The notes under the pieces: model-generated | What the model was told of the DNA's origin: nothing | The model's database searches: none | Seen by the model: the letters and a program-made list of their open reading frames with translations, nothing else | Made by a program: the position numbers and the translations under genes | Assembly (NCBI GenBank): GCA_043742705.1 | Contig: JAYTXY010000092.1 | Span: 1 to 8,902, forward strand | DNA length: 8,902 bases | Direction: 5' to 3' | Origin: JAPLDA01 sp043742705 | GTDB taxonomy: Bacteria > Bacteroidota > Bacteroidia > AKYH767-A > 2013-40CM-41-45 | Shown: positions 1-6,767 of the stretch, piece after piece | Position numbering within the stretch: position 1 is the stretch's first letter | Layout: each line of letters begins with the position of its first letter

Positions 1-2178
1 GCAGGAAAAGAAAAACGAGCCATCGCAGTGAATGGGCAAATCCCAATGCCTACACTCACATTCACGCAAGGCGACACCGCAGAAATTCTTGTTCACAACG
101 AACTTAACGAAGAAACTTCTCTGCATTGGCACGGAGTGTTCCTTCCCAACAGAATGGACGGAGTTCCTTACCTCACACAAAATCCTATCAAGCCACACTC
201 GACATATTTGTATCGCTTCCCCATCATTCAAAACGGAACACACTGGTATCACAGCCACAGCAAACTTCAGGAGCAAATAGGCATGTACGGTGCAATGCTA
301 TTTGAGAAAAAAAATTCCGACACAACTTTTCGCAATGGCATTGACGACCTCCCAACAATTCCAATCGTGTTAAGCGACTGGACAAACATGAAACCATCCG
401 AAGTTCACCGCTCACTGCATAACGCATCCGACTGGTTCGCCATCAAAAAAGGAACAACGCAATCTTACAGCGAAGCCATTGCAAGCGGTAACTTGAAAAC
501 AAAATTCAAAAACGAATGGAAGCGCATGAATGCAATGGATGTTAGCGATGTGGCGTATGATAAATTTTTAATCAACGGCTCAAATCAAAATGAGCAGCCG
601 CAATTCAAAGCAGGAGACAAGGTAAGATTGAGAATTGCCAACGCAGGCGCATCAAGTTATTTCTGGCTCACTTATTCGGGAGGAAAAATTACAGTGGTTG
701 CAAATGACGGCAACGATATTCAGCCCGTTGAAGTTGACCGATTGATTATTGCCGTTTCCGAAACTTATGATGTAGTTATTTCCATTCCTGAAAATAAAAG
801 TTACGAGTTCCTATCAACACCCGAAGACCGCACCAAGTCCGCCTCGCTTTGGTTAGGCAATGGAGAAAAAATTTTTGCAACACCACTTCCAACACTGAAA
901 TATTTTGCAGGCATGAGCATGATGAACGCCATGATGAAAATGAATGGCGACCTTGACCGCGCTTCAATGGGAGACATGACAATGAGCAATCAAACAATGG
1001 ACATGAACGAAGTGATGTATCCTGAAATCACAGGCGAAGAAAAACACAAGAAGAACAAAATGAATCACAACATGAACAACATGGACATGATGAACATGAA
1101 TGATAATTCGCCAAAAGATATTGTAACGCTTAATTATTCCATGCTCAAAGCCACTCACAAAACCACGCTGCCAAATAATCCTGTCAAAGAATTTCATTTT
1201 AATCTCACAGGAAACATGAACCGCTATGTTTGGAGTTTAGACAACAAAGTAGTTTCCGAAGCCGACAAAATTTTAATTCACAAAGGCGAAAATCTTCGCA
1301 TTATTATCTATAACAACTCCATGATGCGCCACCCCATGCACCTGCACGGACACGATTTCAGATTATTAAACGGACAAAGCGAATACGCACCGCTCAAAAA
1401 TATTTTTGACATCATGCCAATGGAAGTTGACACCATTGAATTTGCAGCCACCGAAAGCGGAGATTGGTTTTTCCATTGCCACATCCTTTATCACATGATG
1501 AGCGGAATGGGAAGAATATTTTCTTACCAGGATGCACCAGCACAAACCGACATCACTAATCCCAAACAAGCACAGCGAAAACTTTTTTCTGACGATAGGC
1601 ATTTTCACTTCATGGCAAAAGCAGGAATAGAAACCAACGGCACAGACGGAGAAGCCATGTTTGCAAATACTCGTTGGAAGATTGAAGAAATGTGGCACAT
1701 CGGTTATCATGCAGAACACGGCTACGAAAGTGAAACCATGCTTGGAAGATACTTTGGAAAAATGCAATGGCTGTATCTGTATGGTGGTTTTGATTATCAC
1801 TACAAGAAAGAAGGCGAGCCACAGGAAAATTTTTTAGACATTATGCACAGTCCAAAAAAGATTTTTGGTGATGAAAGCAAAACTATGTTCGGACAAACAA
1901 GTGATAAGAACGACAGGCACACATTCACCTTCGGAATGGCTTACACATTGCCAACATTAACCGTTGCAGATTTGCGCATTGACGGCAATGGAAAAATCCG
2001 CTTTCAACTTTCACGCGAAGATATTCCACTTACTCCCAGCTTGCGTATGAGTTGGATGCTCAACACCGATAAAGAATATACGCTTGGCTTCCGTTACATC
2101 GCAAGTAAATACATTTCTGTGTCCACGCATTACGATAGCGACATGGGTTTTGGAATTGGAGCAACTTTGACTTATTAA
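1..2178 (+). CDS. Multicopper oxidase (CopA-like), 5'-partial, with C-terminal barrel-like extension
   Basis: This is a copper-resistance multicopper oxidase (CopA/laccase superfamily), probably oxidising Cu(I) or another substrate in the periplasm or at the outer membrane. The frame is open back to base 1 and reads into typical domain-1 sequence, so the true start and export signal lie outside the window; the GTG at 28 is an internal Val codon. The copper ligand motifs are complete: HWHG at 124-135, HWYHSH at 241-258, HPMHLHGH at 1330-1353, and HCHILYHMMSGM at 1474-1509, with Cys at 1477, His at 1492 and axial Met at 1507 (type 1 site). A Met-rich linker at 913-1098 has 18 Met in 62 codons and probably collects copper. 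The last ~195 residues (from about 1580) are unlike a cupredoxin. They show alternating aromatic/polar strands and end in an aromatic residue (GIGATLTY), resembling a CopB-type outer-membrane barrel. No terminator is visible after the stop. The oxidase assignment is firm; the barrel is inferred. Confidence 0.93.
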   Translation, partial: AGKEKRAIAVNGQIPMPTLTFTQGDTAEILVHNELNEETSLHWHGVFLPNRMDGVPYLTQNPIKPHSTYLYRFPIIQNGTHWYHSHSKLQEQIGMYGAMLFEKKNSDTTFRNGIDDLPTIPIVLSDWTNMKPSEVHRSLHNASDWFAIKKGTTQSYSEAIASGNLKTKFKNEWKRMNAMDVSDVAYDKFLINGSNQNEQPQFKAGDKVRLRIANAGASSYFWLTYSGGKITVVANDGNDIQPVEVDRLIIAVSETYDVVISIPENKSYEFLSTPEDRTKSASLWLGNGEKIFATPLPTLKYFAGMSMMNAMMKMNGDLDRASMGDMTMSNQTMDMNEVMYPEITGEEKHKKNKMNHNMNNMDMMNMNDNSPKDIVTLNYSMLKATHKTTLPNNPVKEFHFNLTGNMNRYVWSLDNKVVSEADKILIHKGENLRIIIYNNSMMRHPMHLHGHDFRLLNGQSEYAPLKNIFDIMPMEVDTIEFAATESGDWFFHCHILYHMMSGMGRIFSYQDAPAQTDITNPKQAQRKLFSDDRHFHFMAKAGIETNGTDGEAMFANTRWKIEEMWHIGYHAEHGYESETMLGRYFGKMQWLYLYGGFDYHYKKEGEPQENFLDIMHSPKKIFGDESKTMFGQTSDKNDRHTFTFGMAYTLPTLTVADLRIDGNGKIRFQLSREDIPLTPSLRMSWMLNTDKEYTLGFRYIASKYISVSTHYDSDMGFGIGATLTY

Positions 2179-2202
2179 AATCCACGCACAAAAAAAATAC
2201 AC

Positions 2203-2568
2203 TGTCTTACTGAACCAACCCCGCTTCACATAGTTAGTATTACCAGCCATTTGCATCATGGATATAATTTATCTTGCTATCATTCTGAGGATGGCGCTAT
2301 TAATCTTAGCGTAACAGGCGGGGCTCCTTTTCATGAAAATGGGACGACCTACTACCGATATAGATGGAATACTGGTAAAGAAGAGCAGAACTTAGAAAAG
2401 CTTGGACCGGGACATTACATGGTTCGGGTGTTTGATCAAAACGAAGCAGAGGTTGATGCGCAGATAACACTTACAGAACCGGACGTTCTTGATCTCAGCT
2501 TTCAGGTATCTGTTTATCAAAATGGATTTAATGTCAGTTGTTACAAGGGTCCAAGTGATAACGAATAA
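2203..2568 (+). pseudogene. SprB-repeat adhesin remnant (internal fragment)
   Basis: This is a fragment of a large SprB-repeat surface protein, the family of gliding-motility adhesins and other T9SS-exported proteins. The frame starting at 2206 reads LTEPTPL, the usual end of one repeat. It then reads one complete repeat (GYNLSCYHSEDGAINLSVTG through the LGPGHYMVRVFD and ITLTEP signatures, ending about 2490) and the start of a second (GFNVSCYKGPSD). TAA stops it at 2566-2568, where the family would continue with an ...IDLTVTGG-like strand. A TTG at 2251 gives a nominal 105-residue ORF, but the homology begins about 45 bases upstream of that codon, no signal peptide or sorting domain is present, and both ends are cut mid-repeat. 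It is therefore a gene remnant rather than a small gene. It begins only about 25 bases after the oxidase stop, in the same frame, which suggests a deletion junction. Confidence 0.75.
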
Positions 2569-2600
2569 AATTATTATTGAATGATGTTACCAAAACACCC

Positions 2601-2711
2601 GCTACGCAGGATTTGCAATCCTGCGGAATACATCAAAAAAAAGAAAGGGGGAGGTTCATCCCCTGCATAGCGTAGCATACAAACGCAGGCCGTGTGAAAG
2701 ATTGCTACGCT
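2601..2711. repeat. REP-like palindrome cluster (GCTACGC units)
   Basis: A perfect hairpin has arms CGCAGGATT (2605-2613) and AATCCTGCG (2617-2625) around a 3-base TGC loop. About 45 bases on, AGCGTAGCA (2669-2677) is perfectly inverted as TGCTACGCT (2703-2711). The heptamer GCTACGC occurs at 2601-2607 and 2704-2710, and its complement GCGTAGC at 2670-2676, so the palindrome and the longer inverted repeat share a unit. This is the architecture of REP/BIME elements mobilised by RAYT transposases. No transposase is in the window, so the class is inferred from shape only. Confidence 0.5.
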
Positions 2712-2773
2712 TCCATCATGACCATTGATCGCTACTCTGTCGTCTTCAATTTTCAGTCTTCAATATTCAATAA

Positions 2774-2800
2774 AAAAGGGAGACATTACATCTCCCTTTT
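2774..2800. terminator. Bidirectional intrinsic terminator
   Basis: AAAAGGGAGA (2774-2783) pairs perfectly with TCTCCCTTTT (2791-2800) around a 7-base loop, CATTACA. The minus strand carries a run of T (complement of A2772-2777) directly after the stem and the plus strand ends in TTTT, so it could stop transcription in both directions. On the minus strand it follows the stop codon of a 28-codon open frame by a few bases, which is where a terminator would be expected. Confidence 0.65.
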
Positions 2801-2804
2801 CCCT

Positions 2805-2891
2805 TTATGCGAGGCAGCGCTTCTTAAGATATTTTTCAGTCTTCTTTACTGCGGAGCTTCCCGTCTCTGCATCATAATCAACAAAACCCAT
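2805..2891 (-). other. Possible short minus-strand ORF or 3' gene remnant (28 aa)
   Basis: The minus strand from ATG at 2891 reads a Lys-rich peptide (MGFVDYDAETGSSAVKKTEK, then eight more residues) to TAA at 2805-2807. An in-frame TAA lies directly before the ATG. The peptide is hydrophilic and ends in a basic tail, and a strong terminator follows its stop by 4 bases. I do not recognise it. It may be a tiny gene, or the surviving 3' end of a decayed gene that once used this terminator. Chance is a real alternative at this length. Confidence 0.2.
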
Positions 2892-2893
2892 TT

Positions 2894-3091
2894 ATGAATG
2901 ATTCAAAAATTACCATCTACGCAAAAGAAGTTCAGTTGATAACCGGTCGCAGTCTTCGCCACTCGCAACGTATGTTGTAGGAAATCAGAATCCGGCTCAA
3001 AAGAAAAGGCCATCACGTAACCATTGCCGAATTCTGTCGCCACTACGAATTCACCCCCGAAGAAATAGTAAAAGCCTTGAATAAAAAATAA
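2894..3091 (+). pseudogene. Small conserved-type Bacteroidota protein interrupted by an in-frame TAG
   Basis: From ATG 2894 the frame reads MNDSKITIYAKEVQLITGRS and on to codon 28. It meets TAG at 2978-2980, then continues with well-formed protein-like sequence (EIRIRLKRKGHHVTIAEFCR, then a YEFTPEEIVKAL segment) to TAA at 3089-3091, 65 codons plus stop. It resembles small Bacteroidota proteins of about 65-70 residues that pair an 'ITGRS...SQRML' helix with a basic helix and a '(V/I)T(I/V)xEFC' segment, a likely winged-helix or excisionase-like DNA-binding fold. That recollection is from memory, not a search. CAG (Gln) is one transition from the observed TAG and would complete an MLQEIR helix. 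This is most simply a recent nonsense mutation, but a sequencing error or amber readthrough is possible. Function is unknown. Confidence 0.6.
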
Positions 3092-3205
3092 CCTGCGAAG
3101 CAAACTGGTTGTATCGTTCGTTGCAATACAAAGCGTGGAACGCTCTCATAAATGCATTCACACAAAACTACCCTTAACAAGGAACGATTTTTTATTTCAC
3201 CGTTC

Positions 3206-6200
3206 TTAACGGAGGATCATCACATTTCCCATTAGTTCTTTATCAATTCCTTTTATCACGTACACATAAATTCCTGCCTCGGCATCTTTGCCGCTGTAAC
3301 GACCATCCCAGGAATTTGAAATATCATCTGTTTCAAAAATCTTTTCTCCCCAGCGGTTGAAGACGCTTACATTGTAGAACAAGCAACGGTTGTAACCGCT
3401 GATGACAAACAAATCGTTTGTTCCATCTCCATTCGGAGTAAAAGCATCAGGAATGTATAATGATGATTCATTGGTGCCGTAAGCGAACACTGTTTGATCC
3501 ATCGTATCAGCGCACACTGTTTCAGGATTCGTAATGAGTGAGATGTTGTAAAACCCCGAACTTTTATATTGGTGCATGTCATTTACATTCGAAGAAAAAG
3601 TTCCATCGTCCCAGTTCCACAAATAATTTTTTGCATGGGTTGATTGATTCACCAGGCGAATGGTTGCTTCACAGGTATCAGCGAACGGAGTGAAAGCAGC
3701 GATCGTTGGCAACTGCACCGGTATTCTTGCAGTTGAACTGCTGAAGCAAGCTTCGTTAGTTGCGACTTCAAGCGTTACGATATACTCAGTATCATCTGTA
3801 GCATTAAACATATGCTCAGGATTGGTTTCTCCGGAGTGAGTGCCGTCACCAAAATTCCAGTTGTTGAAGACATTCCCGGTACTTGTATTTCTTAAATGGA
3901 TAGTTGTGCCGCACTCACCTTCGTGCGTGAAAGAAGCCACCGGAGTTTTTGTGACGGAAACAGTTTGTTCTGATGTATCAGCGCAGATTCCCGGATTTAC
4001 AATCAACCGCACAACATAGGTTCCCGTTGAATCAAACAGATGATTAGGATTTGGAGAGAATGAATGTCTGCCGTCACCAAAGTCCCAGCGATACTGATGT
4101 CCGTTCGCGGATTGATTCGCAAAAGAAACCTCAGGATTGCATTCAACAATGCCAGGCGAAAACAGGGAAGTCACAACGGGTAAAGCGTGTACTAGTTGTG
4201 CGGCTGTGTCAGCGCATCCCGCAGAAGTAGTCGCTCTCAATTCAACACGGTACCATCCCCACGAATTATATTCGTGTGTAGGACTTATATCGGAAGAGAA
4301 AGAATTGTCTCCGAAACTCCAGGAATAAAAATCAGCTCGTCTGCTTAGGTTGGTGAAATCAGCAGTAAGACCACAGATAAACGGATGATAGAATTCTGCA
4401 AACGGAACTGCATTGATAATCACAGGTTGAATGCTTCGATCACTGCAATGAACAGAACTTGAAATTAACTGTACGTTGTATGTTCCCGGACCCGGATATC
4501 GATAGATAGTGTTCACACTGTCACTTGAATTGCCGTCACCATAATCCCAGAAATAATGAATTGCATTTAGGGAAGAATTTGAAAATGTAACAACGGAATC
4601 GCACAATGCATGTTGTGGATTAAAGGAAGCCACAGGAAGAGGCGGTAAATCAATTGTCACCTGTGAAGTATCAAAGCAAGATGAATCAGAAATAGCAGTC
4701 AGGATAACGGTGAAGGTCCCTGCTCTTCCATACGAATGAATTTCATTTGGAGCAGGCGAAAAATTGCCATCACCAAAACTCCAGGTATAATGACTTGCAA
4801 GTGTTGACTGATTTGTCAGCGTTACGCTTAGGTGACAGGTATCAACCGAAGAGATAAACGATGCTCTTGGAATTGCCAGCACATGAACGGCAATTTGTGA
4901 TGTGTCAGTACAACCGGAATCCGTTGAAGAAATAAACACTACGTTATAAGTTCCGGGATTTGCATACTGATGGTTTTCATCCGGGTTGGGAGAAAAATGC
5001 CCGTCACCGAAATTCCAGTGCCAGTAATTTGCAGTTCCGTTTATTCCAAACGACTGATCATGAAAATCAAATTCGTTTGAACAATGCTGGTTCGTTACAG
5101 CAAATCGTGTGAAGAAATCGGGGTACACACGTATTTCACCAATTGCAGTATCAGTACAGAGAGGATTGATCGGTGAATGTGCAATGAGCGTAGCGTGATA
5201 AATTCCTGTATCAGGATAAGTCCAAATCGGATTTCGAATAGTGGATGTATCATTGAAGGATGTTGGATCACCAAAGTTCCACTCGAAGAAATTCGCATTA
5301 AAACTGTTGTTGACAAAATGCGCTTCAAGAGAACCGCAAACAATAGTCGGGGAAAAAATAGAAGCAACGGTAATATTCGGACAAGGAACAACGTTCACCT
5401 GGTAATCACGAATGGTTTCACCGATCAAAACTCCATTCCGGAATTCCTGTACGCGAACTCCGTACACAAATTGTCCGAGATGATTTGGTGTCGCTGTCAG
5501 CATTCCCGAATGCGCATCAATCAACATCGGTACTCCGCCAAGAGGATCTGAAAATGAATACGGAGGCTGGAAGATAACGGTCCCGTATGGCGGAGGACCA
5601 GGTGGCTGCGGTCGCGGACTGAAATTGGTTGCTCCGTTGTGTGGTGTGCAAAGTGAATACACCAGCGAGTCACCATCGTGATCGATGGCTGAATGGTCAA
5701 AATGAAGCGGAGCATTTAAACAGATAAAAGTAGGCGGAAGGTTTGTAAACCTCGGATTGCTGTTTACCGCAACCACGGCAGGATCCGGGATGGTTGCATA
5801 ATACGTTGCTCCGGTATTTCCGACATTAAAAAGATTTCCGATGGTTCCGTTACGACAGCATCGTTGGTATGCAAGCTGGTATCCTCCTTGTGTTGGCGGA
5901 AGAAAAACTGTGGTGATGTATTCTGCATACTCGTAACAAATATTTGATGGTGGCTGCAGGCACGGAGAATTAATCAGGTTGGGAATATGTGCTTGCGTGG
6001 TGAGGTTTACAAGAAGATTCTGCACTAAGTTGTTGTTCGAATCAAATACTCCGATGGAAGCAGGATCATCAAAGGCAGCCTGACCATTGAAGCAATCACG
6101 GTAAACAATCAAACGAACTCGGTAAGTACCTCCTCCCAAATCGGTATAATTCAACTCACCCCCAACAATATGCGTTGCCGATGAGCGAAAAGTCACCAGG

Positions 6201-6244
6201 AAGAAAAGGGAAAAAAATAAAAATCTGCTTTTGTAAAAAAGCAT
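3206..6244 (-). CDS. Secreted PKD-repeat protein with T9SS type B sorting domain
   Basis: This is a large cell-surface or secreted protein exported by Sec and then the type IX secretion system. Residues 1-23 are a signal peptide with a Phe/Leu-rich core and likely cleavage after SSA, before THIVGGEL. Residues 24 to about 290 form the N-terminal domain often seen in Bacteroidota PKD proteins, with HIVGGELNY, the YRDCF segment and YQRCCRN. Eight PKD repeats follow, each with a W-x-F/Y-G-D core or a variant of it, from Trp322 (WNFGDPTSF) to Trp876 (WNWDDGTF, a degenerate core). Residues from about 925 to 1012 are the gliding-motility-associated/CHU_C sorting domain: FTPNGDG starts at Phe935, followed by VFNRWGEKIFE, WDGRYSGKDAEAGIYVYVIKG and a terminal GNVMILR. 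The gene is intact, with no enzymatic domain. Adhesion or matrix/biofilm structure is the likely role, but the ligand is unknown. It is transcribed away from the tRNA gene, from a candidate promoter at 6270-6277. Confidence 0.92.
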   Translation of the reverse strand: MLFYKSRFLFFSLFFLVTFRSSATHIVGGELNYTDLGGGTYRVRLIVYRDCFNGQAAFDDPASIGVFDSNNNLVQNLLVNLTTQAHIPNLINSPCLQPPSNICYEYAEYITTVFLPPTQGGYQLAYQRCCRNGTIGNLFNVGNTGATYYATIPDPAVVAVNSNPRFTNLPPTFICLNAPLHFDHSAIDHDGDSLVYSLCTPHNGATNFSPRPQPPGPPPYGTVIFQPPYSFSDPLGGVPMLIDAHSGMLTATPNHLGQFVYGVRVQEFRNGVLIGETIRDYQVNVVPCPNITVASIFSPTIVCGSLEAHFVNNSFNANFFEWNFGDPTSFNDTSTIRNPIWTYPDTGIYHATLIAHSPINPLCTDTAIGEIRVYPDFFTRFAVTNQHCSNEFDFHDQSFGINGTANYWHWNFGDGHFSPNPDENHQYANPGTYNVVFISSTDSGCTDTSQIAVHVLAIPRASFISSVDTCHLSVTLTNQSTLASHYTWSFGDGNFSPAPNEIHSYGRAGTFTVILTAISDSSCFDTSQVTIDLPPLPVASFNPQHALCDSVVTFSNSSLNAIHYFWDYGDGNSSDSVNTIYRYPGPGTYNVQLISSSVHCSDRSIQPVIINAVPFAEFYHPFICGLTADFTNLSRRADFYSWSFGDNSFSSDISPTHEYNSWGWYRVELRATTSAGCADTAAQLVHALPVVTSLFSPGIVECNPEVSFANQSANGHQYRWDFGDGRHSFSPNPNHLFDSTGTYVVRLIVNPGICADTSEQTVSVTKTPVASFTHEGECGTTIHLRNTSTGNVFNNWNFGDGTHSGETNPEHMFNATDDTEYIVTLEVATNEACFSSSTARIPVQLPTIAAFTPFADTCEATIRLVNQSTHAKNYLWNWDDGTFSSNVNDMHQYKSSGFYNISLITNPETVCADTMDQTVFAYGTNESSLYIPDAFTPNGDGTNDLFVISGYNRCLFYNVSVFNRWGEKIFETDDISNSWDGRYSGKDAEAGIYVYVIKGIDKELMGNVMILR

Positions 6245-6269
6245 CTTGTTTGTGTTCAGATAGTATAAA

Positions 6270-6277
6270 CAAATATA
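6270..6277 (-). promoter_or_regulatory. Candidate Bacteroidota -7 box for the PKD gene
   Basis: The minus strand reads TATATTTG, a full match to the Bacteroidota -7 consensus TAnnTTTG, 25 bases upstream of the ATG at 6244. That spacing would leave a leader of about 20 bases. No clear -33 TTTG is seen at the expected distance, so the call rests on the -7 box and its position. Confidence 0.45.
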
Positions 6278-6461
6278 AACTAAAAGTTTGATTTTATGAG
6301 TAATAGGAGAATTTTACAATTTGGTGATCTTTTCAAACCGCAAGACATTCAGTTTTAAATAAGTACCGAAATAACCATTTTGCAATGGCTGTCTATAGAA
6401 ATTGTTTTCAGGAATATGTTTTCAAAGACAACAAATAGCCAATAACTATTAACTTTTTTCA

Positions 6462-6469
6462 TATTTTTG
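6462..6469 (+). promoter_or_regulatory. Candidate Bacteroidota -7 box for tRNA-Cys
   Basis: TATTTTTG matches TAnnTTTG exactly and ends 17 bases before the mature tRNA 5' end at 6487, giving a short 5' leader for RNase P to remove. The upstream side is a T-rich tract (TTAACTTTTTT) without a clean -33 element. Confidence 0.5.
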
Positions 6470-6486
6470 CCCACCGAATTATTAAA

Positions 6487-6557
6487 GGTCCTGTGGCCGA
6501 GTGGTTAGGCAGAGGTCTGCAAAACCTTGTACAGCGGTTCAAATCCGCTCGGGACCT
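6487..6557 (+). tRNA. tRNA-Cys (anticodon GCA)
   Basis: A full cloverleaf folds by eye. The acceptor arm is GGTCCTG with CGGGACC (one G-U pair). The D arm has a GCC/GGC stem and an AGTGGTTA loop. The anticodon stem is GAGGT/ACCTT with loop CTGCAAA and anticodon GCA at 6519-6521. The T arm is AGCGG/CCGCT with loop TTCAAAT. The discriminator base is T6557 (U73), the identity base of tRNA-Cys. CCA is not encoded; the next bases are CAA. A strong terminator follows by 8 bases. The 3' half of a tRNA gene is a common integration target, and the DNA downstream looks accessory. Confidence 0.96.
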
Positions 6558-6565
6558 CAACCATC

Positions 6566-6595
6566 AACGCCAATCCATCATGGATTGGCGTTTTT
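6566..6595 (+). terminator. Intrinsic terminator of tRNA-Cys
   Basis: AACGCCAATCCA (6566-6577) pairs perfectly with TGGATTGGCGTT (6581-6592) around a TCA loop, and a T5 run occupies 6591-6595. This is a 10-12 bp GC-containing stem directly after the tRNA, so read-through into the downstream genes should be low and they need their own promoter. Confidence 0.9.
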
Positions 6596-6764
6596 CATTC
6601 CATTCCGCTTCTGCGTTTTAAATTCGCGTGTCGTTTCCGCGCCTTTCCGCATCGTACCGCGCCAAAATGTTTCAGTAATGTTTCAGAGAACGGCAATGTT
6701 TCAGGTGCCGATGGAAGTCGGGAATTTTTTCTGGTGATATAGAAAAAGTTCCTGATATTTATGT
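6596..6764. other. Non-coding junction between tRNA terminator and island genes
   Basis: Open frames run through this stretch on both strands, but none looks like a protein and the plus-strand ones overlap the tRNA. It has a locally GC-rich patch (about 6635-6665, with several CGCG/CCGC words) followed by a triple direct repeat, then drops to strongly AT-rich sequence before the 222-codon gene. If an attachment site exists, it should lie in or just left of this stretch. Confidence 0.5.
6666..6704 (+). repeat. Triple direct repeat AATGTTTCAG
   Basis: Three identical decamers AATGTTTCAG lie at 6666-6675, 6677-6686 and 6695-6704, with start-to-start spacings of 11 and 18 bases. They sit 110 bases from the tRNA 3' end and about 65 bases before the first island gene. 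The layout fits a protein-binding cluster such as recombinase arm sites or an operator. No cognate protein is in the window. Confidence 0.7.
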
Positions 6765-6767
6765 TTG

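Larger units (their letters stand above)
2569..2893. other. Non-coding interval with repeats and a hairpin
   Basis: No convincing protein-coding gene lies in this stretch. It holds a REP-like palindrome cluster (2601-2711), a bidirectional hairpin terminator (2774-2800) and, on the minus strand, a 28-codon open frame (2805-2891) of uncertain status. The sequence from about 2740 to 2770 is a low-complexity TTCAAT/TTTTCAGTCTTCAA tract. Confidence 0.6.
6245..6486. other. Divergent intergenic region
   Basis: This spacer separates the minus-strand PKD gene from the plus-strand tRNA-Cys. It is AT-rich and has no supportable ORF. Only the two outward-facing promoter boxes listed separately could be identified in it. 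Confidence 0.6.

Noticed and set aside
28..30. GTG as start codon of the multicopper oxidase
   Set aside because: The frame continues upstream to base 1 with domain-1 sequence (GKEKRAIAVNGQIP), so this GTG is an internal Val codon and the gene is truncated by the window edge.
2605..2711. CRISPR array
   Set aside because: The repeats are few, unevenly spaced and palindromic, with no spacer regularity and no cas genes.
2694..2897. 67-residue plus-strand open frame
   Set aside because: It runs through the REP-like inverted repeat, low-complexity tract and terminator hairpin, and has no protein-like composition.
2903..3103. 66-residue minus-strand open frame
   Set aside because: It is the antisense shadow of the small protein frame at 2894-3091, whose plus-strand reading is far more protein-like.
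3160..3205. Intrinsic terminator after the PKD gene (minus strand)
   Set aside because: Short stems (CCGTT/AACGG; CCTT/AAGG) are present, but no stable GC-rich stem with a T run follows the stop.
5177..5551. 124-residue plus-strand open frame inside the PKD gene
   Set aside because: It is antisense to clear PKD-domain coding sequence and has no recognisable features.
6501..6742. Two overlapping plus-strand open frames covering tRNA-Cys
   Set aside because: They start inside the tRNA, pass through its terminator and the direct repeats, and look random.
6760..6767. TATGTTTG as a promoter -7 box for the 222-codon gene
   Set aside because: It matches TAnnTTTG but abuts the ATG at 6768, so transcription would start inside the gene.
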